A stretch of 64,000 nucleotides of DNA, taken from positions 310,001 through 374,000 of the forward strand of contig JAQGOL010000030.1 in the NCBI GenBank assembly GCA_028293625.1, written 5' to 3'. The first letter of the stretch is position 1. Every line of letters begins with the position of its first letter. The notes under the pieces were generated by a model that saw only the letters and a program-made list of their open reading frames with translations, was not told where the DNA came from and made no database searches. The stretch is from Chthoniobacteraceae bacterium (GTDB taxonomy: Bacteria > Verrucomicrobiota > Verrucomicrobiia > Chthoniobacterales > Chthoniobacteraceae). A program made the position numbers and the translations under genes. This document shows, piece after piece, positions 27,196 to 35,703 of the stretch.

Positions 27196-28310
27196 TAGTG
27201 AGTGTCGTAAAGGGTGAAAGAATAGGTGAGTTCGAGGCGGCCGCTCCGCATCGCGTCAAGGTCAGTCGGCGGGGCCGGCACTTCTGCCTCGCGAATTGCC
27301 TGTTCGCAAATATTGGCGAAGCTTTGGTTGGAATCGTTCTGCACAATCTGCACGTTTTCCACACGGCCGTCCTGGGTCACAAAAAAACGGACTTTGGTGG
27401 TGCCGAGCGCCAGCATGTCGCTGTGTTTTTTTGTGTAATAGAGCCAGCGCGCCTGGATCTGGGTTCCCAATCGCTGCTGGTAAACTCCCAGCGGCGTCTT
27501 GATTGCATTCACACCCGCCCTGCCGCGGTTGCTGATGCTTCCTTCCACCTGCGTCTTGCGCAATTCAGGCTGGAATCCGCTCTCTTTTGGCGGCTGCGCG
27601 CGCGGGGCGGGAGTTGCCAGCATCGCGAGCTCTTTCCGCACAGGCTCGGCCTTGGGTGGCGGTTTCGGGTAAACCGCGATTTCGTTTTCAGCCGGCTTTA
27701 AAGGCGGAACTTCCGGCACACTGGCGATCATCGGCGGACTGGGGGGAGTGGGCGGATTGGGGGGAACCTCCGGAGTGGGAGGAACCGGCGGACTCGGCGG
27801 GACCGGTGGAGCTGGCGGCGTCGCATCCGGCTGGCTGGCGGGCTCGGTTTCCTTTCCCAATATCGCCGCCTGCGTCTTGAATTCGGCGAATGGGAGCTTG
27901 GCTCCATTCTGGCTCGGCAACGGTTCAATCCCATTCCCCGCCTTCTCGCTGCCCGCAAGCATGTCCTGGCTCGATTGGAAATCAGGGCGCTCAGGCGATG
28001 TATCGGCTTTTTCGAGCCCTTTCGGATCAATCACCGGCGCCGGTTCAGGCGTGGCGGCAATCTCCGGCGCTTTGGGCAGAGGCGGGATCATCTGAATTTC
28101 GATCTCCTCCAATTTTGGCGCGGACGCAGCCAGATCAATGCGGGTGGCTGGAAAGAGCCATGCGTGGATCAGAAAAAAGAGGAACCCGAGCAGGTGAAGC
28201 AACGCTGAGAATATCAGCGCACCGATCACCTGACGGCGCGGCGGGACACGGCTCAGGTCTGGCAAACGCGCCGTGATGGGGGCAATGATTCTGGTAAGAA
28301 GTTCCCTCAT
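27195..28310 (-). CDS. tonB: TonB-like energy transducer
   Basis: This is a 371-residue protein starting at the ATG that overlaps the comB stop (ATGA). One membrane helix (VIGALIFSALLHLLGFLFFLI) with the conserved His is followed by a long Pro-rich periplasmic spacer (about 120-250, repeats of PPxPP). The C-terminal TonB domain has LGTTKVRFFVTQDGRVENVQIV and REAEVPAPPTDLD. It links ExbBD to outer-membrane receptors; none lies in this window. The gene order tonB-exbB-exbD is the reverse of the frequent exbB-exbD-tonB order. Confidence 0.88.
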   Translation of the reverse strand: MRELLTRIIAPITARLPDLSRVPPRRQVIGALIFSALLHLLGFLFFLIHAWLFPATRIDLAASAPKLEEIEIQMIPPLPKAPEIAATPEPAPVIDPKGLEKADTSPERPDFQSSQDMLAGSEKAGNGIEPLPSQNGAKLPFAEFKTQAAILGKETEPASQPDATPPAPPVPPSPPVPPTPEVPPNPPTPPSPPMIASVPEVPPLKPAENEIAVYPKPPPKAEPVRKELAMLATPAPRAQPPKESGFQPELRKTQVEGSISNRGRAGVNAIKTPLGVYQQRLGTQIQARWLYYTKKHSDMLALGTTKVRFFVTQDGRVENVQIVQNDSNQSFANICEQAIREAEVPAPPTDLDAMRSGRLELTYSFTLYDTH

Positions 28311-29020
28311 TGAGGCAGCGGCCGGATCACTCCGGATTTCATTCGGCCCACGACCGTATAAATGGAGAGCTGGGCGCACCAATCGACTTCTTTGCCGCGG
28401 CCTTTTGCCAGCAGGGCACGGCCATTTTTAGCGGATTGAAGCGCAGGGAGTGGCTCGGGAAAAAGGCGCGTCACAGCGAGCGCGGCCTGGGCGGCATCGG
28501 TCAACTCGCCCTCCTTCAACGCCGCCACCAGCCAACCGGCCGCGCACGCATCTTCCAAGGCAAAATCGCCAAATGTGCCGGCGCAAACAATGAGCAGTTT
28601 GGCTGGCCGCTGTTTTTGAATCTCAAGAACAAGCGCGTCCAAATTGAGCAGAGCGCCGGCCAACACTTCATCCGCGTGCTCGCAAGCGCGCAGGGCGATG
28701 GTGCCATTGGTGGTCGTGCTGATGATGGTTTTTCCGGCAACGGCCTCCCGATACTCAAAAGGCGAATTTCCCAGATCAAATCCGGCAATCGGATCCCCAT
28801 GCCGTTCACCGCCCAAAAGCGCATCTGGGAGCTGCTTTTTTAACTCAAACGCCTCCTCGATTGTGCAGGCCGGATAAATCGCGGCCGCCCCATGCGCCAA
28901 TGCCGTGACCATGGATGATGTCGCCCGCAAAACGTCAAAAATCACGCAGGTGGTGCCCGACAAGTCGCGGCGTGACAACAACGCAATTTCAGCAGGATTC
29001 AAAACGACATCGATCAACAT
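28307..29020 (-). CDS. comB: 2-phosphosulfolactate phosphatase family (ComB)
   Basis: The protein is 237 residues from MLIDVVLNPAEIALL. The motifs CVIFDVLRATSSMVTAL, GERHGDPIAGFDLGNSP, ISTTTNGTIAL and CAGTFGDFALEDACAAG define the ComB family, a Mg-dependent phosphatase in coenzyme M or sulfolactate synthesis. No other coenzyme M or sulfolactate genes are near, so the physiological substrate is unclear. It is the third gene in the rex-led operon, 11 bp after ogg and overlapping tonB. Confidence 0.9.
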   Translation of the reverse strand: MLIDVVLNPAEIALLSRRDLSGTTCVIFDVLRATSSMVTALAHGAAAIYPACTIEEAFELKKQLPDALLGGERHGDPIAGFDLGNSPFEYREAVAGKTIISTTTNGTIALRACEHADEVLAGALLNLDALVLEIQKQRPAKLLIVCAGTFGDFALEDACAAGWLVAALKEGELTDAAQAALAVTRLFPEPLPALQSAKNGRALLAKGRGKEVDWCAQLSIYTVVGRMKSGVIRPLPQ

Positions 29021-29031
29021 AAGCAGGAGAA

Positions 29032-29940
29032 CTAGCGGCGCGGTTTGGTTTTTGGCTTTTTCCACGTTTTGCGGCCGTGATGAAAGAGATACTGTTGAGC
29101 GTATCCACCAAATGGACCAAAATAGCTCCCGCAAAATTCCCGGAGCCGTTCGACCGTTACATTCCGTTTACGGGCAAAATAAAGTTCCCGCAGAATCCGT
29201 TCGATCCAGACATCGATTGGAAAAGCGCGCAGGCGTTCGTATCCGAAAAGGAGTACGCAATTGGCCACCTTAACCCCCACGCCTGGCAACCGGCAGAGCT
29301 CGGCACGCGCGGCGTCATCGTCGAGCCGGGAGACCACGGCGAGATCGACTTTTCCTTCCATGATCATGCGCGCCGTGCCGAGCAGATTTTTGGCGCGGAA
29401 TCCGAGGCCGCACGCGCGCAACTCCTCTTCCGTGGCGAGCGCGAGCCGGTCGGGGCCCGGATAAGCAAAAAGGCGTTTCCCATTCCAATCAACCGGTTCG
29501 CCAAAAGTAGTGCGAATTGCATGGGACATCTGGGCGATGTGAGCCACCTGCTTCATCGAGGAGGTGATGAAGGTCGCCAAACATTCCCAGATCGGCTGCC
29601 GCACCAGACGCATGCCGGCACAGAACCGCGCAGCTTCCATCATCGCGGGATCCGTTGGAAACGAAGCGCAGATTTCCTCAAGCGGATGATCGAGTGCGAA
29701 ATAGTGGGAAACCAGCCGTTCGCAACCGGCGGAAACCAGAAGTTCATCGCCATGCTGCTCCAGATAAACCGCTTCCGAAGCGATCACACCCAGCCACCCT
29801 TCTCCTTCGCGAACCCAATGGAACACCTGGCCGCATCCGAGGGTTGCCGCCAGATCAAACGCCGGGGCGCGCACGCTTGCCAGCGGCAACGTCCGCGCGG
29901 AAGGCGCATCGAAAGAGGCGGGGTTTGCGGGCGGGATCAC
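29032..29940 (-). CDS. ogg: 8-oxoguanine DNA glycosylase (OGG1 type)
   Basis: This 302-residue protein has the eukaryote-like OGG fold: an N-terminal beta domain (LGCGQVFHWVREGEGWLG) followed by the helix-hairpin-helix glycosylase. The catalytic Lys is in LPGVGVKVANC and the catalytic Asp in FPIDVWIERIL. GLGFRAKNLL matches the lesion-recognition region. It excises 8-oxoG and cuts the strand. The start is a GTG at 29940 overlapping the rex stop. Placing an oxidative-damage repair gene directly behind a redox sensor is suggestive but not proof of joint control. Confidence 0.92.
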   Translation of the reverse strand: MIPPANPASFDAPSARTLPLASVRAPAFDLAATLGCGQVFHWVREGEGWLGVIASEAVYLEQHGDELLVSAGCERLVSHYFALDHPLEEICASFPTDPAMMEAARFCAGMRLVRQPIWECLATFITSSMKQVAHIAQMSHAIRTTFGEPVDWNGKRLFAYPGPDRLALATEEELRACGLGFRAKNLLGTARMIMEGKVDLAVVSRLDDDAARAELCRLPGVGVKVANCVLLFGYERLRAFPIDVWIERILRELYFARKRNVTVERLREFCGSYFGPFGGYAQQYLFHHGRKTWKKPKTKPRR

Positions 29941-30557
29941 TGAATAAAATAACTGAGGTTCTCGAGCTCAATGGCGAGATCAACATTATTGACCACCACA
30001 TTGTCGGGCACCTGCAGGATGATCGGGGCAAAATTGAGGATCGCCAGGACCCCCGCTTCAATCAGCCCATTGGCGACTTCCTGCGCGACATTGCCCGGCA
30101 CGGTCAAAATCGCCATCTTGATCCGTTGGCTGCTTAAGATCCGGCCAATCTCTTCCATCGGCAATACCGGCACGCCCAGATCACGTGACCGTTTCCGGGT
30201 GGCATCGGCATCAAATGCGGCGATGACTTCAAACCCTTCCTTGGCGAAGCCCGGGTAACGCAACAACGCCGAGCCGAGATGTCCGGCGCCAACGAGAATC
30301 ACCGGCTGCAAATGGGTGGTGCCAAGCACCTCGGTCAGCTGCGCGCTCAGGGCCAGCACATTGTATCCGAGGCCGCGCGTGCCGAACTGGCCAAAATAAG
30401 TCAGGTCCTTTCGCAACTGGGTCGGTTTGACTCCGGCCGCCTTGGCCAGTGCCGCCGAGGAGACCGTCTCAACCTTGTTCGCCTTTAATCGTGCCAGCGC
30501 ACGGTAATAAAGAGAGAGGCGGTAAACCGTTTTTCTGGGAATAACCAACTTCGACAT
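29937..30557 (-). CDS. rex: Redox-sensing repressor Rex
   Basis: This 206-residue repressor binds DNA when NAD+/NADH is high and lets go when NADH binds. The N-terminal winged helix (VSSAALAKAAGVKPTQLRKDLTYFG) is followed by a Rossmann domain with VILVGAGHLGSALLRYPGF. The C-terminal domain-swapped helix ends in DLAIELENLSYFI. The start at 30557 (MSKLVIPRKTVYRLSLYYRAL) matches the family; the longer frame does not. A Rex-type half site lies just upstream. It heads a run of eight genes. Confidence 0.95.
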   Translation of the reverse strand: MSKLVIPRKTVYRLSLYYRALARLKANKVETVSSAALAKAAGVKPTQLRKDLTYFGQFGTRGLGYNVLALSAQLTEVLGTTHLQPVILVGAGHLGSALLRYPGFAKEGFEVIAAFDADATRKRSRDLGVPVLPMEEIGRILSSQRIKMAILTVPGNVAQEVANGLIEAGVLAILNFAPIILQVPDNVVVNNVDLAIELENLSYFIQ

Positions 30558-30558
30558 T

Positions 30559-30574
30559 TTGTGAAAATAAACAC
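30559..30574. promoter_or_regulatory. Rex operator candidate
   Basis: TTGTGAAAATAAACAC lies two bases before the rex start. One half (TTGTGAA) is a perfect Rex half site; the other keeps only CAC of TTCACAA. It overlaps the likely -10 region, so it suits autorepression. Confidence 0.45.
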
Positions 30575-30596
30575 TGCGCGCGCTTTGATACCTCAA
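30568..30596 (-). promoter_or_regulatory. Putative rex promoter with very short leader
   Basis: On the minus strand TTGAGG and TGTTTA are 17 bp apart. The ATG is only 10 bp further on, so the leader would be a few bases. Weak hexamers keep confidence low. Confidence 0.3.
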
Positions 30597-30740
30597 GACG
30601 CGGACGATGCAAGAGGGATGACCGAAGCTCCAAATGCGCTCCGGCACCGGGAGAACTTGAAACCGCGCGCATTTTCGAAAAGGCTGATACCTTGGAGGCG
30701 TCCTTCGGCTCCTAGTCACTTCATTACCTTGTCAGCTCCA

Positions 30741-31577
30741 ATGCGCCTTAATCGTTTCCTTGCTTCCGCCGGCCTCGGCTCCCGCCGCAGTGTCGAAGAG
30801 ATCATCAAATCCGGCCGCGTGAAAATCAACGGCCGTCCCGTCACCGATCTCGCCACACAGGTCGGTCCTGAGGATTCCGTCAAAGTCGGCACCAAAGTAG
30901 TCCACGTTGAGCAGACCCTCACCGCGGTGCTTTATAAGCCACGCGGCTATCTTTGCACCGCCGACGATGAGCTCGAACGCCGGACCATTTTTGAACTTTT
31001 ACCCGAGGGCTGGCCCCGGGTTTTCCATGTGGGCCGGCTCGATAAAGAGAGCGAAGGGCTGCTGATTGTCACCAATGACGGCGATCTTTCCCTCTCGCTG
31101 ACTCATCCGAGCCATCAGATCGAGAAGGAATACGAAGTCGGCATCGATAAACCATTCGATTCCGAGCATCGCGAAAAGCTGCTCAAAGGAATCCGAATCG
31201 AAGGCGGCCTGGCCAAGGCGGAATACGTCAATGTCGTCACGCCACAGCTCCTTAAATTAACGTTGCGCCAAGGCATCAAACGCCAGATTCGGCTCATGTG
31301 CTACACGCTCGGATACGAGGTCACTCATCTTCGCCGGATCCGTGTCGGCCCGTTGCGGATCGGAGCGATGCGGCCAGGCGAATGGCGGATTTTGAACGAC
31401 AAAGAAATCGCGGCCCTTAAAGCAAGCAAACCGGTTCCCCGCCCGCCAAGGCCGCCGCGGCCCGCGTCCGCCGCCCCCGCGCCACCCAAATCACGGGCCA
31501 TCAAAAGGACCCGGCCGACTGCGGAAATGCGCCGCCAGGAGCACCGCAGTCCGAAACCTTCACCGGAAAGCATTTGA
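30741..31577 (+). CDS. rluB: RsuA/RluB-family pseudouridine synthase
   Basis: The protein is 278 residues. An N-terminal S4 RNA-binding domain (MRLNRFLASAGLGSRRSVEEIIKSGRV) is followed by the catalytic domain with Asp in VGRLDKESEGLLIVTNDGDL and the RQIRLMCYTLGYEV motif. The C-terminal tail (about 235-278) is rich in Pro, Arg and Lys and probably binds rRNA. The target may be U2605 of 23S rRNA as in RluB, but RluE/RluF or RsuA cannot be excluded. It is divergent from rex. Confidence 0.85.
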   Translation: MRLNRFLASAGLGSRRSVEEIIKSGRVKINGRPVTDLATQVGPEDSVKVGTKVVHVEQTLTAVLYKPRGYLCTADDELERRTIFELLPEGWPRVFHVGRLDKESEGLLIVTNDGDLSLSLTHPSHQIEKEYEVGIDKPFDSEHREKLLKGIRIEGGLAKAEYVNVVTPQLLKLTLRQGIKRQIRLMCYTLGYEVTHLRRIRVGPLRIGAMRPGEWRILNDKEIAALKASKPVPRPPRPPRPASAAPAPPKSRAIKRTRPTAEMRRQEHRSPKPSPESI

Positions 31578-31634
31578 CCAGAAGCCGTTGATCTCCTAGT
31601 CACTTTCCTCCCCTCCGCAAAAACACACGAATTT

Positions 31635-31802
31635 ATGGGCCAGCAATCTAACAAAATCATTAAACGCCGTCGCCGTGCAGCTTATCTGGAGCGCCAGAAG
31701 GTTAAGGCAGCGGATTTCGCCGCCTCCGCCAAGGCCAAGCCACGCCGCCCTGTCGCGGTGAAAAAAGCAGCACCGGTTGAAGCAGCGGCTCCAACTGCGT
31801 AA
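31635..31802 (+). CDS. Small basic protein, 55 residues
   Basis: ATG at 31635 opens a 55-codon frame: MGQQSNKIIKRRRRAAYLER, then a Lys/Ala-rich part, and a C-terminus of A, P, V and E. It has an arginine-rich helix like small ribosome- or nucleic-acid-binding proteins. It follows rluB by 57 bp, and a rho-independent terminator begins 40 bp after its stop, which supports a real gene. It does not match the 'small basic protein' family known from Chlamydia and Verrucomicrobia by its motif. The function is unknown. Confidence 0.7.
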   Translation: MGQQSNKIIKRRRRAAYLERQKVKAADFAASAKAKPRRPVAVKKAAPVEAAAPTA

Positions 31803-31842
31803 AAGCGGCTTTTTCAAAAGTCTACATCCGCATTCCAATGAT

Positions 31843-31873
31843 GCGCCGGGTTGATTTCAGCCCGGCGCTTTTT
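31843..31873 (+). terminator. Rho-independent terminator after the small basic protein gene
   Basis: GCGCCGGG pairs with CCCGGCGC, extended inward by GU and TGA/TCA pairing. Five T residues follow directly. It separates the rluB/small-protein unit from the nuclease/kinase unit. Confidence 0.8.
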
Positions 31874-31905
31874 GTGCTTTGGAGGAAGAGGCGGTTATAT
31901 TCCCC

Positions 31906-32445
31906 ATGCGCTATCTCATCGTCGACGGGCACAGCGTAATCTTTTCCTGGCCGGAATTACGAACCCTTCACGTCCGGCGAATGGTGCTTGCCCGCGACGA
32001 ACTGATCAAAACCCTTACCCAGCATCAGGATGCGAGCGGGGTGCGCGTTATCGCGGTGTTCGATGGCCAGGGCGCGAAGTTTTCCCAGGAAACCGCAGAG
32101 GGCGGAATCCAGATTTTCTATTCCGCCGCGACTCAAACCGCGGACCAGATCATTGAACGCCTTGTGGCCAAATACGGCCATGAACACGAGATCACTGTCG
32201 CCACTTCCGATCTGCTGGAGCGCCAGACCACCGCAGCGTTCGGCGCTTATACTGTCTCCACCGATGGGCTGCGCGAACTGATAGCCGAGGCCCAATCCCA
32301 TCTTCTCCGTGAATTAAAATCGCACAGGAAAAAGGATCCTGGCGAAATCAAACCGCCGGTCCGGCATGGACGACCGCAGAGCCGTCCTCAAACTTCCCAG
32401 ATCGCCGATCAGCTTCAGAAAAAACTTCCACGCAACCATCCATGA
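31906..32445 (+). CDS. NYN-domain (YacP-like) RNase
   Basis: The protein is 179 residues from MRYLIVDGHSVIFSWPELR. The PIN-like fold is marked by acidic motifs: VDGHSVIF, VIAVFDGQGAKF, TADQIIERL and TVATSDLLERQTT. Relatives such as YacP/Rae1 cut mRNA on the ribosome. The basic C-terminal tail (KSHRKKDPGEIKPPVRHGR) may contact RNA. The stop overlaps the kinase start by 4 bp. A GGAGG at 31881 lies rather far upstream, so the start is fairly but not fully certain. Confidence 0.8.
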   Translation: MRYLIVDGHSVIFSWPELRTLHVRRMVLARDELIKTLTQHQDASGVRVIAVFDGQGAKFSQETAEGGIQIFYSAATQTADQIIERLVAKYGHEHEITVATSDLLERQTTAAFGAYTVSTDGLRELIAEAQSHLLRELKSHRKKDPGEIKPPVRHGRPQSRPQTSQIADQLQKKLPRNHP

Positions 32446-33620
32446 ACTCCGGTTTCCTCGACAAACTCATCGAACGCATCGGACGCGTCCGGCCTGAAGA
32501 GGTGCAGAACTACCTGCATCGGCTCGCGGATGAAAAAGGGTTCCTTGAAACAATTTTCAACGCGATCCACGAGGGCGTCATCGTGACCGATCAGCATGGC
32601 GCCATGAATTATCTCAATCGGGCCGCGTGCGAACTTTTCGGACTTGAACGAGAGGAATGCATGGGACGCGCCCTTGGAGAACGGTTGCGCGGCCTGCAAT
32701 GGGATCAACTCATCCACGCGCAAAAAGTGGTCAGCCGTGAGATGGAAGTCTTTTATCCGAGGCACCGGTTCCTGAATTTTTACGTCGTGCCGCTGCATCT
32801 GGAAACGCCTACGGGAAAACGAACGGGCACAGTCGAACAGGAAATGGTCGGCTACGCGGTGATCCTGCGCGATGTGACCGAGCATCGGCGTTCGACGGAG
32901 GAAACCTTGCAAAGCGAGCGGCTTTCGGCGCTTACATTACTGGCCGCCGGCGTGGCCCACGAGATCGGCAACCCGCTTAATTCCCTCCATATCCATTTGC
33001 AACTCATGGAGCGGAAACTAAGGAAAGTCCCCGCGTCGATGCGCAAAGAGCTCCAATCGACGCTGGAAGTAGCCCGCGAAGAAATCGAGCGCCTTGACTC
33101 CACGGTGCAACAGTTTTTGGGCGCGATTCGGCCGGCGCGCCTTGAGCCGACCCTGGAAAGCATCAACGCGCTCGTGCAGGAATCGGTCGCGTTCCTGCGG
33201 CCTGAACTCGAAAATCGCGATATCCTAGTTGAGCAGGAGCTCCGCTCGGATCTCCCGCTCCAGGAAGTCGACCGGAACCAGTTCAAGCAAGCCATCTACA
33301 ACGTGATTAAAAACGCGTTCCAGGCGATGAAAACGGGCGGGATTCTGCGGATCCGCACCGATCTCGACGACGAATTTATCTCGATCACATTCACGGACAC
33401 GGGCGGCGGGATCTCACCGGAAAACATGAGCAAAGTTTTCGAACCGTATTTCACAACCAAAGCGAGCGGCTCGGGCCTTGGACTGCTCATCGTGCGGCGG
33501 ATCGTACGGGAGCATGGCGGGGAAATCGACCTGGTGAGCGACGAAGGCAAAGGGCTTACGCTCACCATCCGGCTTCCAATGCGCCAGCAGCGCGCCCGGA
33601 TGCTCCACGGCGGCTCCTGA
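32442..33620 (+). CDS. NtrB-like PAS histidine kinase, orphan
   Basis: This 392-residue cytoplasmic kinase has no membrane segment. A PAS domain (about 35-155, GVIVTDQHGAMNYLNRAACELFGL) is followed by HisKA with the phospho-acceptor His in VAHEIGNPLNSLHIHLQLME, and HATPase with N box NVIKNAFQAMKTGG, TDTGGGIS and SGSGLGLLIVRRIV. No response regulator gene is adjacent. Coupling to a NYN RNase gene is unusual. The partner and signal are unknown. Confidence 0.92.
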   Translation: MNSGFLDKLIERIGRVRPEEVQNYLHRLADEKGFLETIFNAIHEGVIVTDQHGAMNYLNRAACELFGLEREECMGRALGERLRGLQWDQLIHAQKVVSREMEVFYPRHRFLNFYVVPLHLETPTGKRTGTVEQEMVGYAVILRDVTEHRRSTEETLQSERLSALTLLAAGVAHEIGNPLNSLHIHLQLMERKLRKVPASMRKELQSTLEVAREEIERLDSTVQQFLGAIRPARLEPTLESINALVQESVAFLRPELENRDILVEQELRSDLPLQEVDRNQFKQAIYNVIKNAFQAMKTGGILRIRTDLDDEFISITFTDTGGGISPENMSKVFEPYFTTKASGSGLGLLIVRRIVREHGGEIDLVSDEGKGLTLTIRLPMRQQRARMLHGGS

Positions 33621-33628
33621 CAATTCCG

Positions 33629-34624
33629 CTACGGCGCTGGAACCGGCGCTGGCGCGGGCACTGGAGCCATGCCCGGGTCTCCCTTGAAGAATCGCAGAAA
33701 CCCGCTGTCCGTGGTCAAAACCACTGTCGTGTCTTTGCTAAAGGCCGTCCGATACGTTTCCAGCGCCCGGGTAAAACCATAAAACTCACGCGCCTCGGGA
33801 TTGCCGTTGTAGGCCTGCGCGTAAATCCGGGTCGCTTCGGCATCGGCCTTTCCCTGGATCCCCTGCACCGTGCGATACGCCACGGACTCGATCTCCTTCA
33901 AGTCGCGCTCCTTGCTTCCAAGAATCTTGGCCGCTTCACCCGCCCCTTCACTCCGAAAACGTTCGGCAATCTGACGGCGTTCGCTGATCATCCTCTCATA
34001 GATTTTCGAGGTCACATCCGCCTTATAATTGATCCGCTTAAAGCGCACATCGAGGAGTTCAATCCCGAAGTCGGCCAGCTTGGCGCGTGATTTTTCGGCA
34101 ATCTCAAGTTCAAGCGCCATCCGGCCCAGCTGAATTGGCGGCAACCCTGCGGCGGCCCGGCCGCTAGCATTGACGGTGGTCGCGTCGAGCACGGCAACGC
34201 GGCTCTTTGTGGTGCGAATCAATTCCACCAGCTCATGACGCGCCACCGTGTTGCGCATTTCGCTGCCCAGGATGTCGTCAAGACGGGATTGAGCGGTACG
34301 TTCGTCGCGGAGCCGTAAAAGATACGTCAACGGATCTTTGATCCGCCAGCGGCCAAAAGCATCAACGGTAATGTAAAGCTTGTCCTTGGTCGGCATCTCC
34401 GCAGTCGGTCCATCCCATTCGAGCACCCGTTTTTCGATCCGGTTGATGTCCTGGACGAAAGGCGTCTTAAAATGGAGTCCGGCAGTCGTCACCGACTTGT
34501 CGAGCGGCTTGCCAAATTGAGTGAGGATCACCTGCTCGGTTTCCGAAACGACGTAAATCGAACCGCTGAACACAATGAAAGCCACCAGCGCGACAATCAG
34601 TTTAAATAGGGTGCCGATGCTCAT
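33629..34624 (-). CDS. hflC: HflC-like SPFH membrane protease modulator
   Basis: The protein is 331 residues. One N-terminal membrane helix (LFKLIVALVAFIVFSGSIYVV) is followed by an SPFH/prohibitin domain with TEQVILTQFGKPLDK and a helical region (ERRQIAERFRSEGAGEAAKILG). With HflK it forms a cage around the FtsH protease. The last 15 or so residues are a Pro/Ala/Val repeat of unknown use. It overlaps hflK by 4 bp. It converges on the kinase gene. Confidence 0.9.
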   Translation of the reverse strand: MSIGTLFKLIVALVAFIVFSGSIYVVSETEQVILTQFGKPLDKSVTTAGLHFKTPFVQDINRIEKRVLEWDGPTAEMPTKDKLYITVDAFGRWRIKDPLTYLLRLRDERTAQSRLDDILGSEMRNTVARHELVELIRTTKSRVAVLDATTVNASGRAAAGLPPIQLGRMALELEIAEKSRAKLADFGIELLDVRFKRINYKADVTSKIYERMISERRQIAERFRSEGAGEAAKILGSKERDLKEIESVAYRTVQGIQGKADAEATRIYAQAYNGNPEAREFYGFTRALETYRTAFSKDTTVVLTTDSGFLRFFKGDPGMAPVPAPAPVPAP

Positions 34625-35601
34625 TGGGATTTTGCTTTCTGGTCGAGTGGAAGAAGCGGCAATAACTGGCCCGCTTTTTCATCGAGGATAATTTTTCGTT
34701 CCAATTGCGGGAGCACATCGGCCATCGCTTCCAGGTAAATCCGTTGCCGGGTCACCTCTGGCGCCTTCTTATACTCGCTCAATAACGCGGTAAAACGTTC
34801 CGCATCGCCCTCGGCTTCATTAACCCGTTTAAATCCGTATCCATCCGCTTCGCGAATTTTCTGATCGGCTATCCCCTTGGCGCGCGGCACCGCTTTGTTG
34901 TATTCCCCATTGGCAACATTGATTGCCTGCTCTTTTTCCTGCTGCGCTTGGTTTACTTCGTTAAATGAAGCCTGCACGTTGCGCGGAGGATGCACGTCTT
35001 TGAGCTGGATCTGCATGACGCTTAACCCGAGTCCGTACCGCTCGGAGAGCTGCTTTAAACCGGATAACGCTTCGTTTTCAATCTCCTGGCGACCAATGGT
35101 GATCACTTCATCCACGGTCCGGTCGCCGATCACTTCGCGCATGATCGATTCACTTGCATCGCGCAATGTCTCCTCCGGAGCGTGCACCTGGAACAGAAAC
35201 TTTTGCGCATCATCAATGCGATACTGAACCACCCATTCCACCAGCGCCATGTTCAGGTCGCCGGTCACCATGATTTGTTCCGCTTCCGGTTCCCGGGACG
35301 GCTGCGCGGGATTGAAGGCGCCGCGGGTGGCAAACCCGAACTCCAGTTTTAGCTGCCGTTGCACCGGAACGATAACGAGCTGATCAATCCCAAGCGGCAA
35401 TTTGAAACAAAGCCCAGGTTTGACCACATACTGAAACTTGCCGAAGCGGATCAGGACGCCCTCGGAATCGGCAGGCACACTCGAATAACAGGAGAGCAGC
35501 GCCCAAATGACAACAATCAGGACCAGGCCGCGCCAGATCCAGTTGAAATCAAAGTTCGCGCGATTCCAGTCCGGCTGGGAAAACTTTTGGGAAGGAGCCA
35601 T
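34621..35601 (-). CDS. hflK: HflK-like SPFH membrane protease modulator
   Basis: The protein is 326 residues from MAPSQKFSQPDWNRANFDFN. One membrane helix (GLVLIVVIWALLSCYS) and an SPFH domain (SEGVLIRFGKFQYVVKPGLCFKLP) are followed by the helical part LKDVHPPRNVQASFNEVNQAQQEKEQ and EADGYGFKRVNEAEGDAERF. It pairs with HflC to regulate FtsH. The long Gly-rich N-terminus of Proteobacterial HflK is absent. It is first of the two-gene unit. Confidence 0.9.
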   Translation of the reverse strand: MAPSQKFSQPDWNRANFDFNWIWRGLVLIVVIWALLSCYSSVPADSEGVLIRFGKFQYVVKPGLCFKLPLGIDQLVIVPVQRQLKLEFGFATRGAFNPAQPSREPEAEQIMVTGDLNMALVEWVVQYRIDDAQKFLFQVHAPEETLRDASESIMREVIGDRTVDEVITIGRQEIENEALSGLKQLSERYGLGLSVMQIQLKDVHPPRNVQASFNEVNQAQQEKEQAINVANGEYNKAVPRAKGIADQKIREADGYGFKRVNEAEGDAERFTALLSEYKKAPEVTRQRIYLEAMADVLPQLERKIILDEKAGQLLPLLPLDQKAKSQ

Positions 35602-35703
35602 TGATGCTTTCTTATAAGGCTGCCGGAGCCGTGGCAAAGCATCATCGGCGACACACTGGAATTTAAACGGCGGCGAAACCCTCGATGGGACAAAAAATGC
35701 GGC

